From: Hemicordylus capensis
Taxonomy: Eukaryota > Chordata > Lepidosauria > Squamata > Cordylidae
Length of the DNA stretch: 64,000 nucleotides
Assembly: GCF_027244095.1 (NCBI RefSeq)
Contig: NC_069662.1
Span: forward strand, 10,504,501-10,568,500
Direction of reading: 5' to 3'
The translations under genes and the position numbers were made by a program. This document shows positions 1 to 12,299 of the stretch, one piece after another (positions within the stretch are counted from its first letter, which is position 1; each line of letters begins with the position of its first letter). The notes under the pieces are model-generated. The model saw nothing but the letters and a program-made list of their open reading frames with translations. It searched no databases and was not told where the DNA came from.

Positions 1-82
1 CATGCAACCAGGGTGGACCCTGCTTAGCTATGGGGAAAAGTCATGCTTGCTACCACAAGACCAGCTCTCCTCTCCCATGTAC
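1..82 (-). repeat. 5S-derived SINE (partial, runs off the window)
   Basis: Reverse complement shows the 5S rRNA-like internal promoter region, AGCAGGGTCCACCCTGGTTG. The rest of the element lies before base 1; the unit-B counterpart is at 26,562-26,746. Confidence 0.75.
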
Positions 83-1240
83 GAACTGAATGTGGCTGCA
101 TTGGGAACCTGTTGAATTACTGGCTGGACTGGGGACCTGTTGAATTTCTGGCTGGACAGTTACTATATAGGTGGCATTCATGGGGGGAGCACAGTGCCAC
201 AAATACATGCATCAGGCAGAAAGTAATCAGAGTCATCCCTAGGAGATGGTTGTGGAAACTTCACCTTTTGATGCCTCCCTCCCTACAGCAATCTTGAGTT
301 GAATGACCAAGGCCAAGCGTGTATATGGGGCCTCATTTCTGAAGTCCATAACTGTATAGGCTTTACAGTTTATATGGTGCAGAAGTTAGGATGGGCATAA
401 TAACATTTGATTTTCCATGTTTTTTAGAGTGTAAGTGAGCATTCGAGGCACCTTAACTTTAATTGCCTGAAATGAAACTCCCAGAACAAAACAGAAAAGA
501 TAAAAATATGTGGCTTTCACACAGGAAGGTTCCAGACCTCTCCCAGACTACAGGAACAACCCCAAACGGCAGAAAAAATGTGTCAGAAAACACAGGAGAA
601 CTCTCCCATTGGATAGCAAGTGTAATGTTGGGTTGTGCCCTAAGTTGTAGCACAGAGTCCAACACACAGGAATCTGTATTTTTGGAAGACAGTTTCATTA
701 CTAAGAAGGAGAGGTGAGGAAAACAACACAGGCCAGCCACATAAGGCCTCCCAAGATGCTAAATCCTGCCTCTCTCCAAAAGCAAACTCTTTAAGTATCT
801 TTCATGAACTACAGGTGTGCTAGAAGAGCACACCTCCCAACAATTCAATTTAAAGTAAAACATACATTACAGCGAGGTTCATGGGACCTCATAGAGCTAG
901 GAAAATACTAGAGTCACACTGACATAAGCTGTTAATACGCTTGCAAACTGAAAGCTGTTTTATTAGTAATATTATAAGCTCTGAGAAGGAAATTTTAATA
1001 CATAGATCTATTAGTGGAAACAAAAGTATTCTGGAAAGTCTGCTTCATACTTAGTACTTTCTCAGTATTGGTCTGATGATATCTTCCAAGTAGCCCAAAG
1101 CACAAAGTATACAGGATATGTGCTATTTTTCATATTCTGTGGAATGCAATTTGCTGTTGTTTCCATATGATCAGGATTTGCCATATTTTCAGGAAATTCT
1201 TAAGCAAAGGCCAATGCTTTGTAAAAGAGAAGGCTTGTGA
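83..1240. other. Unassigned sequence, unit A
   Basis: No gene, RNA or clear repeat recognised. Short chance ORFs only. Almost identical in unit B (26,750-27,900). Confidence 0.5.
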
Positions 1241-1430
1241 CTGATTGATTGATTGGTTGGTTGGTTGGTTGATTACATTTATATCCTGCTCTTCCTCTGA
1301 GGAGCTCAGAGCAGTGTCCATGATTATTTTTATCCTCACAAAAACCCTGTGAGGTAGGTTAGGCTGAGAGATACATGTCTGGCCAAGAGTCACCCAATGA
1401 GTTTCATGGCTGATGCAGCCAATTGAATTT
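1241..1430 (-). repeat. MIR-like/L2-tail SINE relic with (TTGG/TTGA)n tail
   Basis: After a GATTGATTGG-type simple repeat comes TTTATATCCTGCTCTTCC, CCTGTGAGGTAGGTTAGG and AGAGTCACCCAATGAG. This is a composition common to short interspersed repeats in squamates. Family name uncertain. Unit B copy at 27,905-28,097. Confidence 0.55.
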
Positions 1431-1468
1431 CTAAGAAAAAGAAGAAAACAACAGCAACGATCCTCCTA

Positions 1469-1765
1469 TGGGAGGAGAGTTGGTCTTGTGGTAGCAAACA
1501 CACCTTTGCTAAGCAGGACCCATCCGGTTTTGCATTTGAATGGGAGACTACATGTGTGAGGACTGTAAGATATTCCACTCAAGGGATGGAGCCACTCTGG
1601 GAAAAGGAGAAGGTTCCAAGTTCCTTCCCTGGCATCTCCAGATAGGCCTGAGAGAGATTCCTGCCTGAAACCTTGGAGAAGCCGCTGCCAGTTTGTGTAA
1701 ACAATACTGAGCTAGATGGAACAATGCTCCAACCTGGTGTATGGCAGCTTCCAGTGTTCCTAACA
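1469..1765 (+). repeat. 5S-derived SINE
   Basis: Head resembles the 5S rRNA internal control region (GCTAAGCAGGACC, then GAATGGGAGACTACATGTG). A body shared with the other copies follows (GATGGAGCCACTCTGGGA, TTGGAGAAGCCGCTGCCAG). SINE3-type origin is inferred from the 5S likeness. Confidence 0.75.
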
Positions 1766-1769
1766 ACAA

Positions 1770-2940
1770 CAGGGATAGGCTGCCTTAGTGAAAAGGGAGA
1801 CAATGCTACTAGCACACCAAAGTTAAAGCCAATTAGTTCAGCCTGCTTGACGAATATGTATAATACGTTTAAGACAATACATAAGATCTTCAAGGAGTTC
1901 ATTATAAGGATGTTTTTTGAAGGTCACTCGATGAGGAAACAGGTAGCTCTGAGAAATAATGCCAGAAAAGACGTGATCTCCTGGCTGATAGTACTTATTG
2001 TACAGGAGCATTGCACACTACCTGTGTCAGCAATACTATGAAGAGCAGCACATTCATCTGTCCCCACATGTTCTTTGGAATGTCCCTGAGTAGCACAGCT
2101 TGACTTGAATGGTTATTCATTTGATAGTTGAAAGGCAGGAGTGTACAGTGTACAGGACCAACTGATAAAGCTCTGTATGTCTTTTCTCCATTTCTGCATG
2201 GTACACTGGATATGTCTAACATCCGTAAGTCAATAAGTGGCCATAGTTTTGCTAGTGGCCACTAGAAATGCCCAGGGACTTGGTTAATAATTACAGTGGA
2301 GATAATCATCTTTTCAGAGTTGTATCTTCTCTGCAACGCTTCAGACGTCATCATGTTTATTGCATCAGAGCAGAAGTAATTTCTGGTTCTCTGCGGGCCA
2401 GCAAAAATCACACAGGTCTTACTGGAGAGCAAGAAAATGACCACAGTAGAATGGGACCTCAAACAAGAAACAATCTAACCTCAAAGTAGAAAAGATTTGC
2501 ACGGTTTGGACTAATAGACAATCATGTCATCAAATGAGAAACAATTTCCAAACTGAGACCGTTTTCCAAAACCAGAATGTTTTAAAATTCAAATGGAAAT
2601 CTCCAGTGGTGTCTCAAGACCTATGTGTACCTGTGGCAGGGCAAAAAATGCTTCAGTCATACGGACTTTCTTCCCTCACCTCCCCACCCCCCCACCCCGC
2701 TTTAGCCTATTTTCCTTAAGGAAAGTGAGATTATGAAATCACCTAGCTATTTGTGTATGTGTCCATTGGTAGGTCTCACTTTGCCTCATGGAAGGGCCAC
2801 ACCTTCTGCTCAATCTGGCTTGACTGCCACTGACAATGGAGGTTCTCTTGCAGTATTAATGGCACATTGGCCATGACACAGTAAAGGATGATTCTTTACC
2901 TTATCACTCCATTCTCAAATGGTTTCTCCATAGCACTGAG
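1770..2940. other. Unassigned sequence, unit A
   Basis: No gene or named repeat recognised. Contains a C-rich run near 2,680-2,700. Matches 28,436-29,606. Confidence 0.45.
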
Positions 2941-2944
2941 CGGT

Positions 2945-3649
2945 CATTCACACAATTGAAAACTGTGTTCTACCCAGGTTTGGGAACAGTGTGTACACCC
3001 AGGGGCTATTCTCACGTTTAACAAAAATCAGGATAGGCGAGCCTGGTGGTTCTAGAGCAGGTAACCCACTCTAGAAGCGCTCCGCAAACCTGCTTTTTAC
3101 AGTTGTGAGTAGCCGCGGTGCACCTTCGCGGGGCTCCTACTCATGTGTAGACACCCGGCCGGGAGGTGAAAAGCTGCCTCCCGGCTCCGGGGGTCTCCCC
3201 AGTATGGTCTCCCCAGTATGCCCTGCGCGCTTGCGCAGGGCATACTGGGGCTTGCGGGGGCCACGTGGTCCCCGCTCCCCCACCCCCCGCCAGCTCCGTC
3301 ACGGAGCTGTCAACTGTGTTGGCGGCCGATCCGGCTGCCCAGGGCTCCCTGCCCGCTCATCTGCTTAGCCCACTCTCCCCACAGTTTCTAAAAAAGCGGG
3401 TCTCAAGGATTGTGAGACCCGCCTCCCAATTTTTGATTGTGTGGAATCAAGGTAGGAGGAAAACCTGGGTAGAAGTGATTGTCTGGATGCAAGGCTAAAT
3501 GAAAACCTGGGTAGCTTTTTCTCCTACCTTGCTTCCACACAATCACTTCTACCCAGGTTATCCTCCTACCTTGCTTCCACACAATCAAAAATTGGGAGTA
3601 CACACAGCTCCCAAACCTGGGTAGAACACAGTTTTCGATTGTGTGAATG
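2945..3649. mobile_element. Foldback/TIR element with GC-rich core (unit A)
   Basis: The ends are inverted repeats of about 50 bp (CATTCACACAATTGAAAACT against its complement at 3,600-3,649, both with CCCAGGTTTGGGA/TCCCAAACCTGGG). Inside are a GC-rich block at 3,100-3,420 with its own short palindromes (CGCGCTTGCGCAGGGCATAC) and a second foldback at 3,420-3,600. No transposase. I could not see a convincing target duplication. Confidence 0.65.
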
Positions 3650-3963
3650 ACTTCTGAGGGTGTCACTATTATGGAAGGTGTGCCACTATTAGGGAAAGGG
3701 GGGAAAGGCAGACTGCCAGATGTCATTCATCTATTTAATTATTATACTGGCACAGTCATGCCAGTGTAGTTAAAATGGGGAGTGTTTTCAACATTCTGCC
3801 ATTCTAAGCCCTGAATGTTACACTGCTTATAAAATAAAAGGTATCCACAACCCATGCAATCTTGCACACATCAACTAGGGAAACCACGCCTCCAAATTGG
3901 GTTTTTAAAAAAGAGGATTCAAAGTGCTGGTGACTCCCCCCCCCCACAGATAATGTATATTTT

Positions 3964-5529
3964 CAGAGGCGTAACTAGGGAAAACGGCGCCCGGGGCAAG
4001 CACTGAAATTGTGCCCCCCCTGCCACGCCCCCCGTCACCCCCCATCTGACTGACACACATGTTTCAGAAAACTTTTATTATAAAAAATTTAAAAATTACA
4101 AAAATTACCAAAAATTTAAAAATGCGATAAATAACCAAAAATGCGATAAATAACCAAAAATGCGAACTCTCCCTCCAAGTAGCCCAGAGTGGTGCACTAC
4201 ATACTTAGGTTTTTCCTCACAAGCAACAACCCTGTGAAGTTGGCCTGTATCTCAAACAACAGAATTATGATGCAATGATGATACACACCACATTATTCTT
4301 AGGTTTTTCCTCACAAGCAACAACCCTGTGGAGTTGGCCTGTATCTCAAACAACAGAATTATGATGCAATGATGATACACACCACATTATACTTAGGTTT
4401 TTCCTCACAAGCAACAACCCTGTGGAGTTGGCCTGTATCTCAAACAGAATTATGATGCAATGATGATACATACCAGATTATACTTAGGTTTTTCCTCACA
4501 AGCAAGAGACAATCTCCAAAGGTCCTGGCATATAACCCCCTCCCCCATTTTTCTTGCCAAACTTTGTGTCTTTAGCAGGATACCGCAGGCACTTGTTAAA
4601 GCTAACACTGCAGGTTTTTCTGAGATGGAGCTGTTATAGGAGCACTTCAGCGTAAACTGAGATCACAAGGCAAGCTTTCACAGTGCAAAAACGAGCATGC
4701 CAGCAAGCAGAACTCCTGGTAAAACTCTCTTGAAACACCTTGTAACAATGCACAGGCAGCGATGTTACACTGCTTGAGTCAACTCACACTGCTGTACTAC
4801 CCAGGCTGTGGGAACTGACTCTCAGTTCCATATACATGCATGCATTTAAGATTGAGTGCCAAAGAATCTTTATGATTGTTTTTCTTTCTTTTGGGGTGGA
4901 GAGAGGAGCGTATAATGCAAACATTAACACCTGTTAGGCACCTGAGACCATAGTTGGGCAGCTAAATAAAAGCCTGATTCTTTAATATGTTTTTTTCCCC
5001 ACATGTGGCTTCTGTAGTTTTTGCAACTCATTCTCACCCTGACACTTGGTCTGCTGCTTCCACCCGCCCGCTGCCGAATCCTTTCTTCCGTGCTGGGTGT
5101 CCGGGTGTGCCGGGTGTCCGGCCGAGTTGCACGTGCGTGCGTCACTGACTAGAGACCCTCTGGCTAGCAAGCCACTAGAGGGCCTCTTTCTGGCTGTTCC
5201 AGACTCAGCGAGCGATGGAGCGAGTGAGCCTCAGCCAAGGGCAGGCGCAGTGAGCAGCATTAAAGCCGCCCTCCGCGGCACCCGCCGCCAAGCCAGGCCA
5301 CTGACTGGCTACCAGCAAAGCAATGGGGGGGCGCAGGGGCCGGAAGGGACCGCTCGTGGGGGAGGGGGCGCCGACGCGCTCCCTTGACTGCTGCAGCACT
5401 GCTGCACTGAGCAGGAGAAATTTGTATTTAAATTTTTTTTTTAATGGTCATGGCGGCGCCCCCCCACATGACCCGAAAAGATGGCGCCCGGGGCACGTGC
5501 CCCCCTGCCCCCCTATAGTTACGCCTCTG
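3964..5529. mobile_element. Non-autonomous hAT-like element (unit A)
   Basis: Terminal repeats CAGAGGCGTAACTAGGG and CTATAGTTACGCCTCTG, flanked by an 8-bp target duplication with one mismatch (TATATTTT / CATATTTT). It has no transposase. It holds a 94-bp tandem array and a GC-rich part (5,050-5,400) that gives spurious ORFs. Confidence 0.8.
4204..4500. repeat. 94-bp tandem array, three units plus a partial (unit A)
   Basis: Units start at 4204, 4298, 4392 and 4483 with the landmark CTTAGGTTTTTCCTCACAAG; spacing is 94, 94 and 91 bp. Unit B has two full units plus a partial. Confidence 0.88.
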
Positions 5530-5974
5530 CATATTTTCCATATTTGATATATTTTTAGCATATCCCCAAAATTCAGGTCCGTACAGATGGGTGCCTTTTG
5601 CTGGTTTGAAAAACACCAATCTAGTGATGTTTGGGTAATTTGTTTGAAATTCCCATAATAACAGGGAAAATAACTAAGGGAACGTTAACAAAGGACATAA
5701 CTGGGTCTGCCCACTGAGAAAACAGAAGTCAACGCTGGGAGGTGCAAGTCCTGATAATTTCTAGGGAGTGACTTCATGGATCTGAACATAGGTGCCTGAT
5801 AAGAACAGTATATGAGCACCCTGGCACTCCTTCCCCCCTCTCTTTCTTTTCATGGGCTTTTGTTTTCTCCCTCTGCCCCCTTTCTTCCACCTCCATCAAG
5901 CAAAGACCCTCAACAAAGCTTGGAATAAATTACTAGAAAGTAAACCAAATCATTCCACTGGAGCTTCCTTCTAG

Positions 5975-6247
5975 CCCCTGCTAACTTGGCAAAGAGGCAC
6001 CTTTTAATGTGGGACTTCTCTTTATTTAGCAGGAGGAGAGCAACTGGACCTATCCACCCCCAGCACAGTACCTCCAGTGACTGTTGCTGGTGTCTCTGTG
6101 ATGTTTCTTTTAGACTGTGAGCCCTTTGGGGACAGGGATCCATCTTATTTGTTTGTTATTTCTCTGTGTAAACCGCCCTGAGCCATTTTTGGAAGGGCGG
6201 TCTAGAAATCGAACAAACAAAGACACAAACAATAAATAAATAAATAA
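5975..6247 (+). repeat. SINE with L2-type 3' end (unit A)
   Basis: Landmarks GGCAAAGAGGCACCTTTTAA, GCACAGTACCTCCAGTGACT, TGTGAGCCCTTTGGGGACAG, then ACCGCCCTGAGCC and GGGCGG before an AAATA-rich tail. Family name uncertain. Sister copies at 15,833, 40,040 (minus) and 43,847. Confidence 0.65.
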
Positions 6248-6573
6248 TACACATAGGAATCAGGGCCAGCAGAGAACCTAAGCAAGAATGTGGTCTCTCT
6301 CTTTTTTCCTTCCTTGCAGCCCTTCAGAAAAGGGCTTCCCCCAATCTTGCTAAAGATTATAGGCCCCTTCTAATGACATACTGAACTTCTCCTTTTCATT
6401 TCAATGGGATTTCCTCAAGAAAACTGAAGCATACAACTTTTTACAATGACTGACATCCACACTAAGAAAATGCATGTGTAGCTAACACATAGCACATGCT
6501 GTGGGAAAGGTGATTTTTGCCCCCTCTAAAGTTGACTGTGACTCCAAAAGAAATGTCCCTGAGGGCTGTGTGA

Positions 6574-6679
6574 CAGGGGTATGCCTGGAACCAGCTGGCC
6601 TGGTCAGGTTAGAGTCCAAACTGGACCTGAACCAGACTGGGCCAGTTTGGTCCGGTACCCTCTTGAACCCCCAAGTCCG

Positions 6680-6711
<32 letters not shown>

Positions 6712-6969
6712 CTGCAGACCAAATAGTAAACAACTTTTTAAAAACAAGAACTTGACCCCTCCAGGAGGCTTCTCTGAGGTGGCAGGGGTGGTGGTACATG
6801 TATGTATTTATTTCATTAGGTATATGGTCTGCGAACCCCCCGAACAGCTGGGGGAGGTTCAGTTCAGGGTTCAGCTGAACCAGGGGTGGTTCAGCTTGAC
6901 CTCAAACTATTGAACTAAACCGGCTCGAAGTTGAATCGGTTCGCTTCCAAACAGGTTCGCACACCCCTA
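6574..6969. mobile_element. hAT-like MITE with GT microsatellite (unit A)
   Basis: Ends CAGGGGTATGCCTGGAACC and GGTTCGCACACCCCTA match the TAGGG(G/A)TGTGC terminal family seen elsewhere here. Flanks CTGTGTGA / CTGTGAAA suggest an 8-bp target duplication. It contains a (TG)n run at 6,683-6,711. Confidence 0.65.
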
Positions 6970-7138
6970 CTGTGAAATCCTCATGGACATATTATCAGGG
7001 TCACAATTTGGCTTTAGAGGAAAGGGGAGACTGATGAAGATTATGTTGATGAAGCAGTAATTCATTTTTTCGGTATGTTGAAGAATGGGATTACAAAAGT
7101 CAACCTCTACTTCACCAGACTATAAAGTTTTTTTCTAA

Positions 7139-9567
7139 TTAGTTCTTTTTTCTTATCAGTTGCTCCTTGCTGTTCAACTCTGGCCTCAGAACAAGTATAT
7201 AACATTTGGTGGAAAATATGCAGCCCAGTAACCCAGCACTGGAGGCCAAGATGGAGAAGATCTCCACAGCCACCATGTATTTCCCCTTGGTACTCAGGTT
7301 AGTGGGGACAAAGGATAGCCAAACACTGCAAAAGACCAGCATGCTGAAGGTGATAAATTTGGCTTCATTAAAACTGTTGGGTAACTTCCTGGCTTGAAAA
7401 GCCACCATGAAGCTGACTATGGCCAGCAAGCCCATAAAGCCCGAAACACAGTAAAGCATGATAGTTGAGCCTTCATTGCACTTCAGTACAATCTCTTCAG
7501 TCAGTGACCATGGATCAAAGTCTGGGAATGGAGGAATGGTTGCCAGCCACACAGTACAAATGGCGACTTGGATAAGGAAGCTGGCAAGAACAATAGAGTA
7601 CATCAGTCGGTTCCCCATTTCCTCATGCTGGACCCCAGCTTGGTAGCCACAAAGGCTAGAACCACAGTGATGGTTTTAGCCAATATACAAGAAACTGCCA
7701 CTGAGAAGATGATGCCAAAAGTGGTTTGTTGAAGGAGGCATGTCACCTTCTCAGGGTGACCGATGAACAGCAAAGTAGAAAGGAAGGAGAGCAGGAGGAA
7801 GATGAGAAGAGTGAAGGTGAGTTTCCGGTTGTTGGCTTTGACTATGGGAGTGTCCTTGTGCTTAACAAAGATTCCAAGCACCAAAACTGTGATGAAAGAA
7901 AAGGAAAGGGCAAAAAGGGCCAAACTCATCCCTAAAGGCTCTTCATAAGATAAGAAGCTAATTCCTTTGGGGACACATAGATCTTGCTTCTCATTTGGAT
8001 AATGATCTTCTGCACATGGGAAACATACATCCATATCTGTGAAACAAAACAAAGGATGGTTTTGTATACCCAGTATATTACTGTCATCATGCTCAATATT
8101 ACAGAGCCCTGAATCAGGACTGCTAGTTAGTTCAACATGTGAAGAGTTTACCTCCTTCCTTTCCCATTTGTGTCTGTCGTGCTCAGAGGCAGGGACAGAG
8201 CTACCAGTGTTCCAAAGTGTCCTTGGAACATGAGCAATGCTGTCCCTGAAGCATTGTCATCTTGCTCGTTCGCCTCCTCCATCATCGCTCTGGCCAGCTA
8301 TTCCTGCCATTGCCAGCTGCCTGCCACCTCCACATCCATCCATCATCCACCTGCCACCTCCTTCTCCTCCTCCACTGCCCACCTGCCCACCATCGTCGTC
8401 CTCTGCTGCTGCTGCCCGTTCCTCTGCTGCCTGCCCACCAGCACCTCCAGCTTCTGGCTCCCAGGCTGGGATGGTTGGTAGGAGGCAGCAGCTACAGGGT
8501 GGCAGGTGCCACAGTGGCCATGGCTGGGGCCTTGTGGGGACAAGGGATATTTATCCCAATCACTGATGGGTCTTTGTGCTTCAGATATCACAACCTCAAC
8601 CTTGGCTGAGTATCACGATCCTCTTTCTTGCCTGTTGTAATCAACTGTGGTGCTAAATAGAAAGAATATACACAGCTGTGGTTATGTCAGAGTTTATCAT
8701 CTTGTCAACGACCACCTTCTCCAGCACTTAGCTATGACTAGCTTTTCAACATGAGGCAAATCAGTGGCCCACAAACCATGCAGCAAGGGTTGCCAATCCA
8801 AGTAAAAGGCATATTTGCTTCTTCCGAGCCACTCTAAACCCCACCCTCACTGATTGCAAAGGTGGGCGTCTCCATGGCAATTAAGGGGGTGTCATTGCCA
8901 GGGGCAGATGAGTTCAAAGAGAGAGGTTCCTGAGAGCTTCCTTGCTCTCCCCACACCCCTCTGTAATTTTTTCTTTGTGGGTTTACTTGCTCAGAGTGAG
9001 GGAGAGAATGAAGAAAACACCTGGCTGGCAACAAAGCTAGCTGGGAAAATGAATGAAGAAGGGCCACGGGTGCTGGTGACATCCCACTCAGATGGTGTGG
9101 CTGGCACGTGCAAGGGCCACCAGGAAGAGGTGCAAACACAAGTCCCCTCTCCTCTAGTTGTGTGCCCAGTCATTGCATTTGCAGCACCATTCCCATCATT
9201 CCCAATGGGAGTCATGTCCATGTTCAACAACCACACACAGCTCCATTGGCATGGGATAGCTCTACCCTCCAGCACCGGCAGGATGTAGAGTGGCTCAGAA
9301 GCCATAAGCGTGCTTTTCGCTTGGATCATCAGCTCACTGTGCAGTAAGGGAGCCACAAATGTTGATACACCTGTGTGTGCCTGTTGCATCACACGCAAGG
9401 TCTTTGAACAGCTCCATATAAACACATATCTTACCAGTTTGGTTTGAAATCTTCCCTTCTGGGCATGGAATACAATCATAGCAGCAAAATGGTTTCCCTT
9501 CCACCTTTCTCCTACTATAACCAGAATGGCAGTAGGCACTACACACTGAAAGGGGTGGTGCTTGTCC
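7139..9567 (-). pseudogene. V2R pseudogene remnant, exons 5-6 only (unit A)
   Basis: Minus-strand V2R piece belonging to a different V2R subtype from the plus genes. Exon 5 is 9567-9435 ([19 protein letters not shown], then [15 protein letters not shown]). Exon 6 is 8036-7139 ([15 protein letters not shown], seven hydrophobic segments, [29 protein letters not shown]). The exon 5 acceptor appears to sit 6 bp upstream of the usual place, adding two codons. Exon 6 is frameshifted by a 4-bp loss near 7,617, between RKW and the GKQL-like motif, judged against the unit-B copy. I found no exons 1-4 between 9.6 and 16.6 kb, where they would have to lie, so the gene is 5' truncated. It points away from V2R-A (head-to-head). 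Confidence 0.88.
8190..8560. other. Low-complexity stretch inside the V2R remnant intron
   Basis: Rich in CCATCC, CCACCT and CTGCTG triplets, open in several frames by composition only. Unit B copy at 34,785-35,155. Confidence 0.6.
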
Positions 9568-9954
9568 CTATATTCAAGGGGGGGGGATTTAACAATCAGA
9601 AAATGTCCATTATGACACTCACATATAACTTTCCTTTCCCTTCCTATCTAATATGCCTTGCCTTTATCTCTGGAATTTAAGATACTAGATGGATGGAGCC
9701 TCTAGAGTTTTAAACTTAAGTACATCTCTGGCCGTTTAAAGTGTCCCTTATCAAGTGAATCACATACGTCTCCATTTTTCTTTTTACCAGGACATAAGAG
9801 AAAAGTTGTCACCATTTTAAAAGCAATATCTGGGTAGATCAGTAGACGTTTATGTCTGACCTCCTTTCTGATCAAAGCTTGACTTTTTCTTTTGACACTG
9901 CCAAGTTTTCTGCTGCTGCTTTCAGCATACATCAACAGCTAACCAACAGTAACC

Positions 9955-10573
9955 AACTACCTCAGAATTGTAGTACATCCGCTGGTCACATCCAGACTTG
10001 ACTTCTGTAATGCGCTCTATGTAGGGCTGCCTTAGTACATAGTCTGGAAACTTCAGTTGGCTCAGAATGCGGCAGCCAGGTTGGTCTCTGGGTCATCTTG
10101 GAGAGACCATATTATTCCTTTACTGATGGAGCTACCCTGGCTGCCAATAGTTTTCCGGACAAAATACAAAGTGCTAAGCCTTAAGTGGCTTAGGCCCTGG
10201 GTATTTAAGAGAACGTCTTCGTCACTATGAGCCCCACCGCCCATTGAGGTCATCTGAGGAGGTCCGTCTCCAGTTACCACCAACATGTTTGGTGGCTACA
10301 CAGAGACGGGCCTTCTCGGTCGCTGTCCATAGAGATTGTGGAATGTGATCCCTGCTGAGATACAATCCTCCCCATCTCTGACAATTTAAAAAAATCCAAA
10401 AAAACCCCTGAAAACCCATCTTTTCACCCAAGCTTTCTCAGCTTTATTAAATTGTCTGTTTTAATTTTAGGGTTGATTTTAAACTGTTGATTTGTTTTAA
10501 CTTTTATATTATATGTTTTAATTGTTTTATGTTAACCACCCAGAGACAAAGGTTTGGGGAGTATATAAGTTTA

Positions 10574-10620
<47 letters not shown>
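9955..10620 (+). repeat. L2 LINE 3' end with (AAT)n tail (unit A)
   Basis: Translated traces match the L2 reverse-transcriptase C-terminus ([40 protein letters not shown]) in degraded form. A 3' UTR ending CACCCAGAGACAAAGGTTTG and (AAT)n at 10,573-10,620 follow. Confidence 0.7.
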
Positions 10621-10621
<1 letters not shown>

Positions 10622-10622
<1 letters not shown>

Positions 10623-11490
10623 CAAGCAGAAAAATGGAAAAATAAGCCACTGCATGGTCAATATTTGCAGAATATAAGTGGAAACTCAAACATCACCAAG
10701 ACCTGGCAATGGCTTAAGAATGGCAACTTGAAGAAAGAAACAGAGGGTTTAATACTGGCTGCACAAGAACAGGCACTAAGAACAAATGCAATAAGAGCAA
10801 AAGTCAAAAAAATCAACAACAAACAGCAAGTGCCTCCTTTGTAAAGAAGCAGATGAAACAGTGGACCACATGATCAGCTGTTGTAAAAAGATCGCACAGA
10901 CTGACTACAAAAAAAGGCATGACAAGGTAGCAAGGATGATACACTGGAACATCTGCAAAAAATACAAGCTACCTGTAGCCAAAAATTGGTGGGACCATAA
11001 AATTGAAAAACTGGTAGAAAATGAAGATGTAAAAATATTATGGGACTTCCGACTACAAACAGACAAACATCTGCCACACAATACACCAGCTATAACTGTA
11101 GTCGAGAAGAAAGAAAAACAAGTTAAAATAATCGACATAGCAATACCAGGGGATAGCAGAATAGAAGAAAAAGAAATAGAAGAAATCACCAAATAGTGGC
11201 AGAAAAAGACCCAAATAAGCCCAGTGGTAATTGGCGCCCTGGGTGCAGTTCCAAAAGACCTTGAAGAGCACCTCAACACCATAGGGGCCCAGAAATCACC
11301 ATCAGCCAATTACAAAAAGCAACTTTACTGGGAACAGCCTATATTCTGCGATGATATCTATAACAACAGCAAGAATATTGATGATAAAATTCTGGCATCC
11401 CAGGTCCTTGGGAAGGACTCGATGTCTGGATAAAAGAAACCAGTCCATAACACCTGTCTGACTGTGTAAATAAATAATACTAATAAACGT
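10622..11490 (+). repeat. R4-type LINE 3' fragment (unit A)
   Basis: Encodes a C-C-H-C knuckle and a restriction-like endonuclease-type region as in the unit-B copy, but interrupted by small indels (for example an extra AAAC near 10,823). The 3' part reads VVIGALGAVPKDLEEHL. Tail of TAAATAAATAAT. Confidence 0.65.
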
Positions 11491-12290
11491 TATTTGTTAG
11501 GCACCTCATAACAAATTGTTCTCTGAGTGGCTCACAACAGAGGATTAAAGCATACAATAAAAACACATAACATTAAACCATAACAGACAAAAAGGTGAAA
11601 AGAAAGTAAAAAATACAAGACAAAGGAGGTTAAAAACTAATTTTAAAACTAGTTAAAAATCAGAACAAATCTGAAAACCCTAATTTAAAACCTGAATTGA
11701 ATAGGCCTGTGTGAATTAAAAGGTCTTTACCTTGTATCTAGAAGAACAGAGTGATGAAGCCAGGCAGACCTCAGTGGGGAGGCTATTCCATAAATGGGGT
11801 GCAACCATTGTAAAGGCCCTCTCTCTGGTAGCCACCCGCATCACCTCATTTGGCAGGGGCACCCATAGGAGGGCCTCCAAAGAAGATCTTAACACAGGAG
11901 GCTGACATATACTGAGTCAGACCCTTGGTCCATCTAGCTCAGTATTGTCTTCAAAGAGTGGCAGCGGATTCTCCAAGGTTGCAAGCAGGATTCTCTCTCA
12001 GTCCTATCTTGGAGATTCCACCAGGAAGGGAAATTGGAACCTTCTGCTCTTCCCAGAGTGGCTCCATCCCCTACAGGGAATATCTTCCAGTGCTCACACT
12101 TCTAGTCTCCCTTTCATATGCAACCAGGGTGGACCCTGCTTAGCTAAGGGGACAAGTCATGCTTGCTACCACAAGACCAGCTCTCCTCTCCTTAAGGTAC
12201 AGGTTGGGACATATCGGGCAAGGCGCTCTCTCAGGTAATCCAAGCCCTTTAGGGCTTTACAGTTAAGAACAGCACTTTGAATTCCCCCTA
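11491..12290 (-). repeat. L2 LINE relic split by a SINE (unit A)
   Basis: Reverse-oriented L2 3' sequence (GGGGTGCAACCATTGTAAAG, CTCTGGTAGCCACCCGCATC) runs to about 11,895 and resumes at about 12,200 (AGGGCTTTACAGTTAAGAAC). The gap is filled by a 5S-derived SINE. Unit B equivalent 38,101-38,905. Confidence 0.55.
11897..12200 (-). repeat. 5S-derived SINE, near full length (unit A)
   Basis: The plus strand begins at the 3' end of the SINE (CTGAGTCAGACCCTTGGTCC) and ends with the 5S-like head. Reverse complement gives TTAGCTAAGCAGGGTCCACC. Inserted in an L2 relic. Confidence 0.78.
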
Positions 12291-12299
12291 AGGGGAGTA

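Noticed and set aside
3105-3498. Overlapping proline- and glycine-rich ORFs
   Set aside because: They lie in the GC-rich core of a foldback element with internal palindromes; composition explains the open frames.
8170-8609. Several overlapping ORFs over 100 codons
   Set aside because: Low-complexity CCT/CCA/CTG sequence inside the intron of the V2R remnant; open in three plus frames and one minus frame at once.
8854-9539. 144- and 182-codon ORFs on opposite strands
   Set aside because: They overlap exon 5 of the V2R remnant out of frame and show no family signature.
11897-12200. Possible 5S rRNA gene
   Set aside because: Only the internal promoter region resembles 5S rRNA; the rest is SINE body repeated at other sites.
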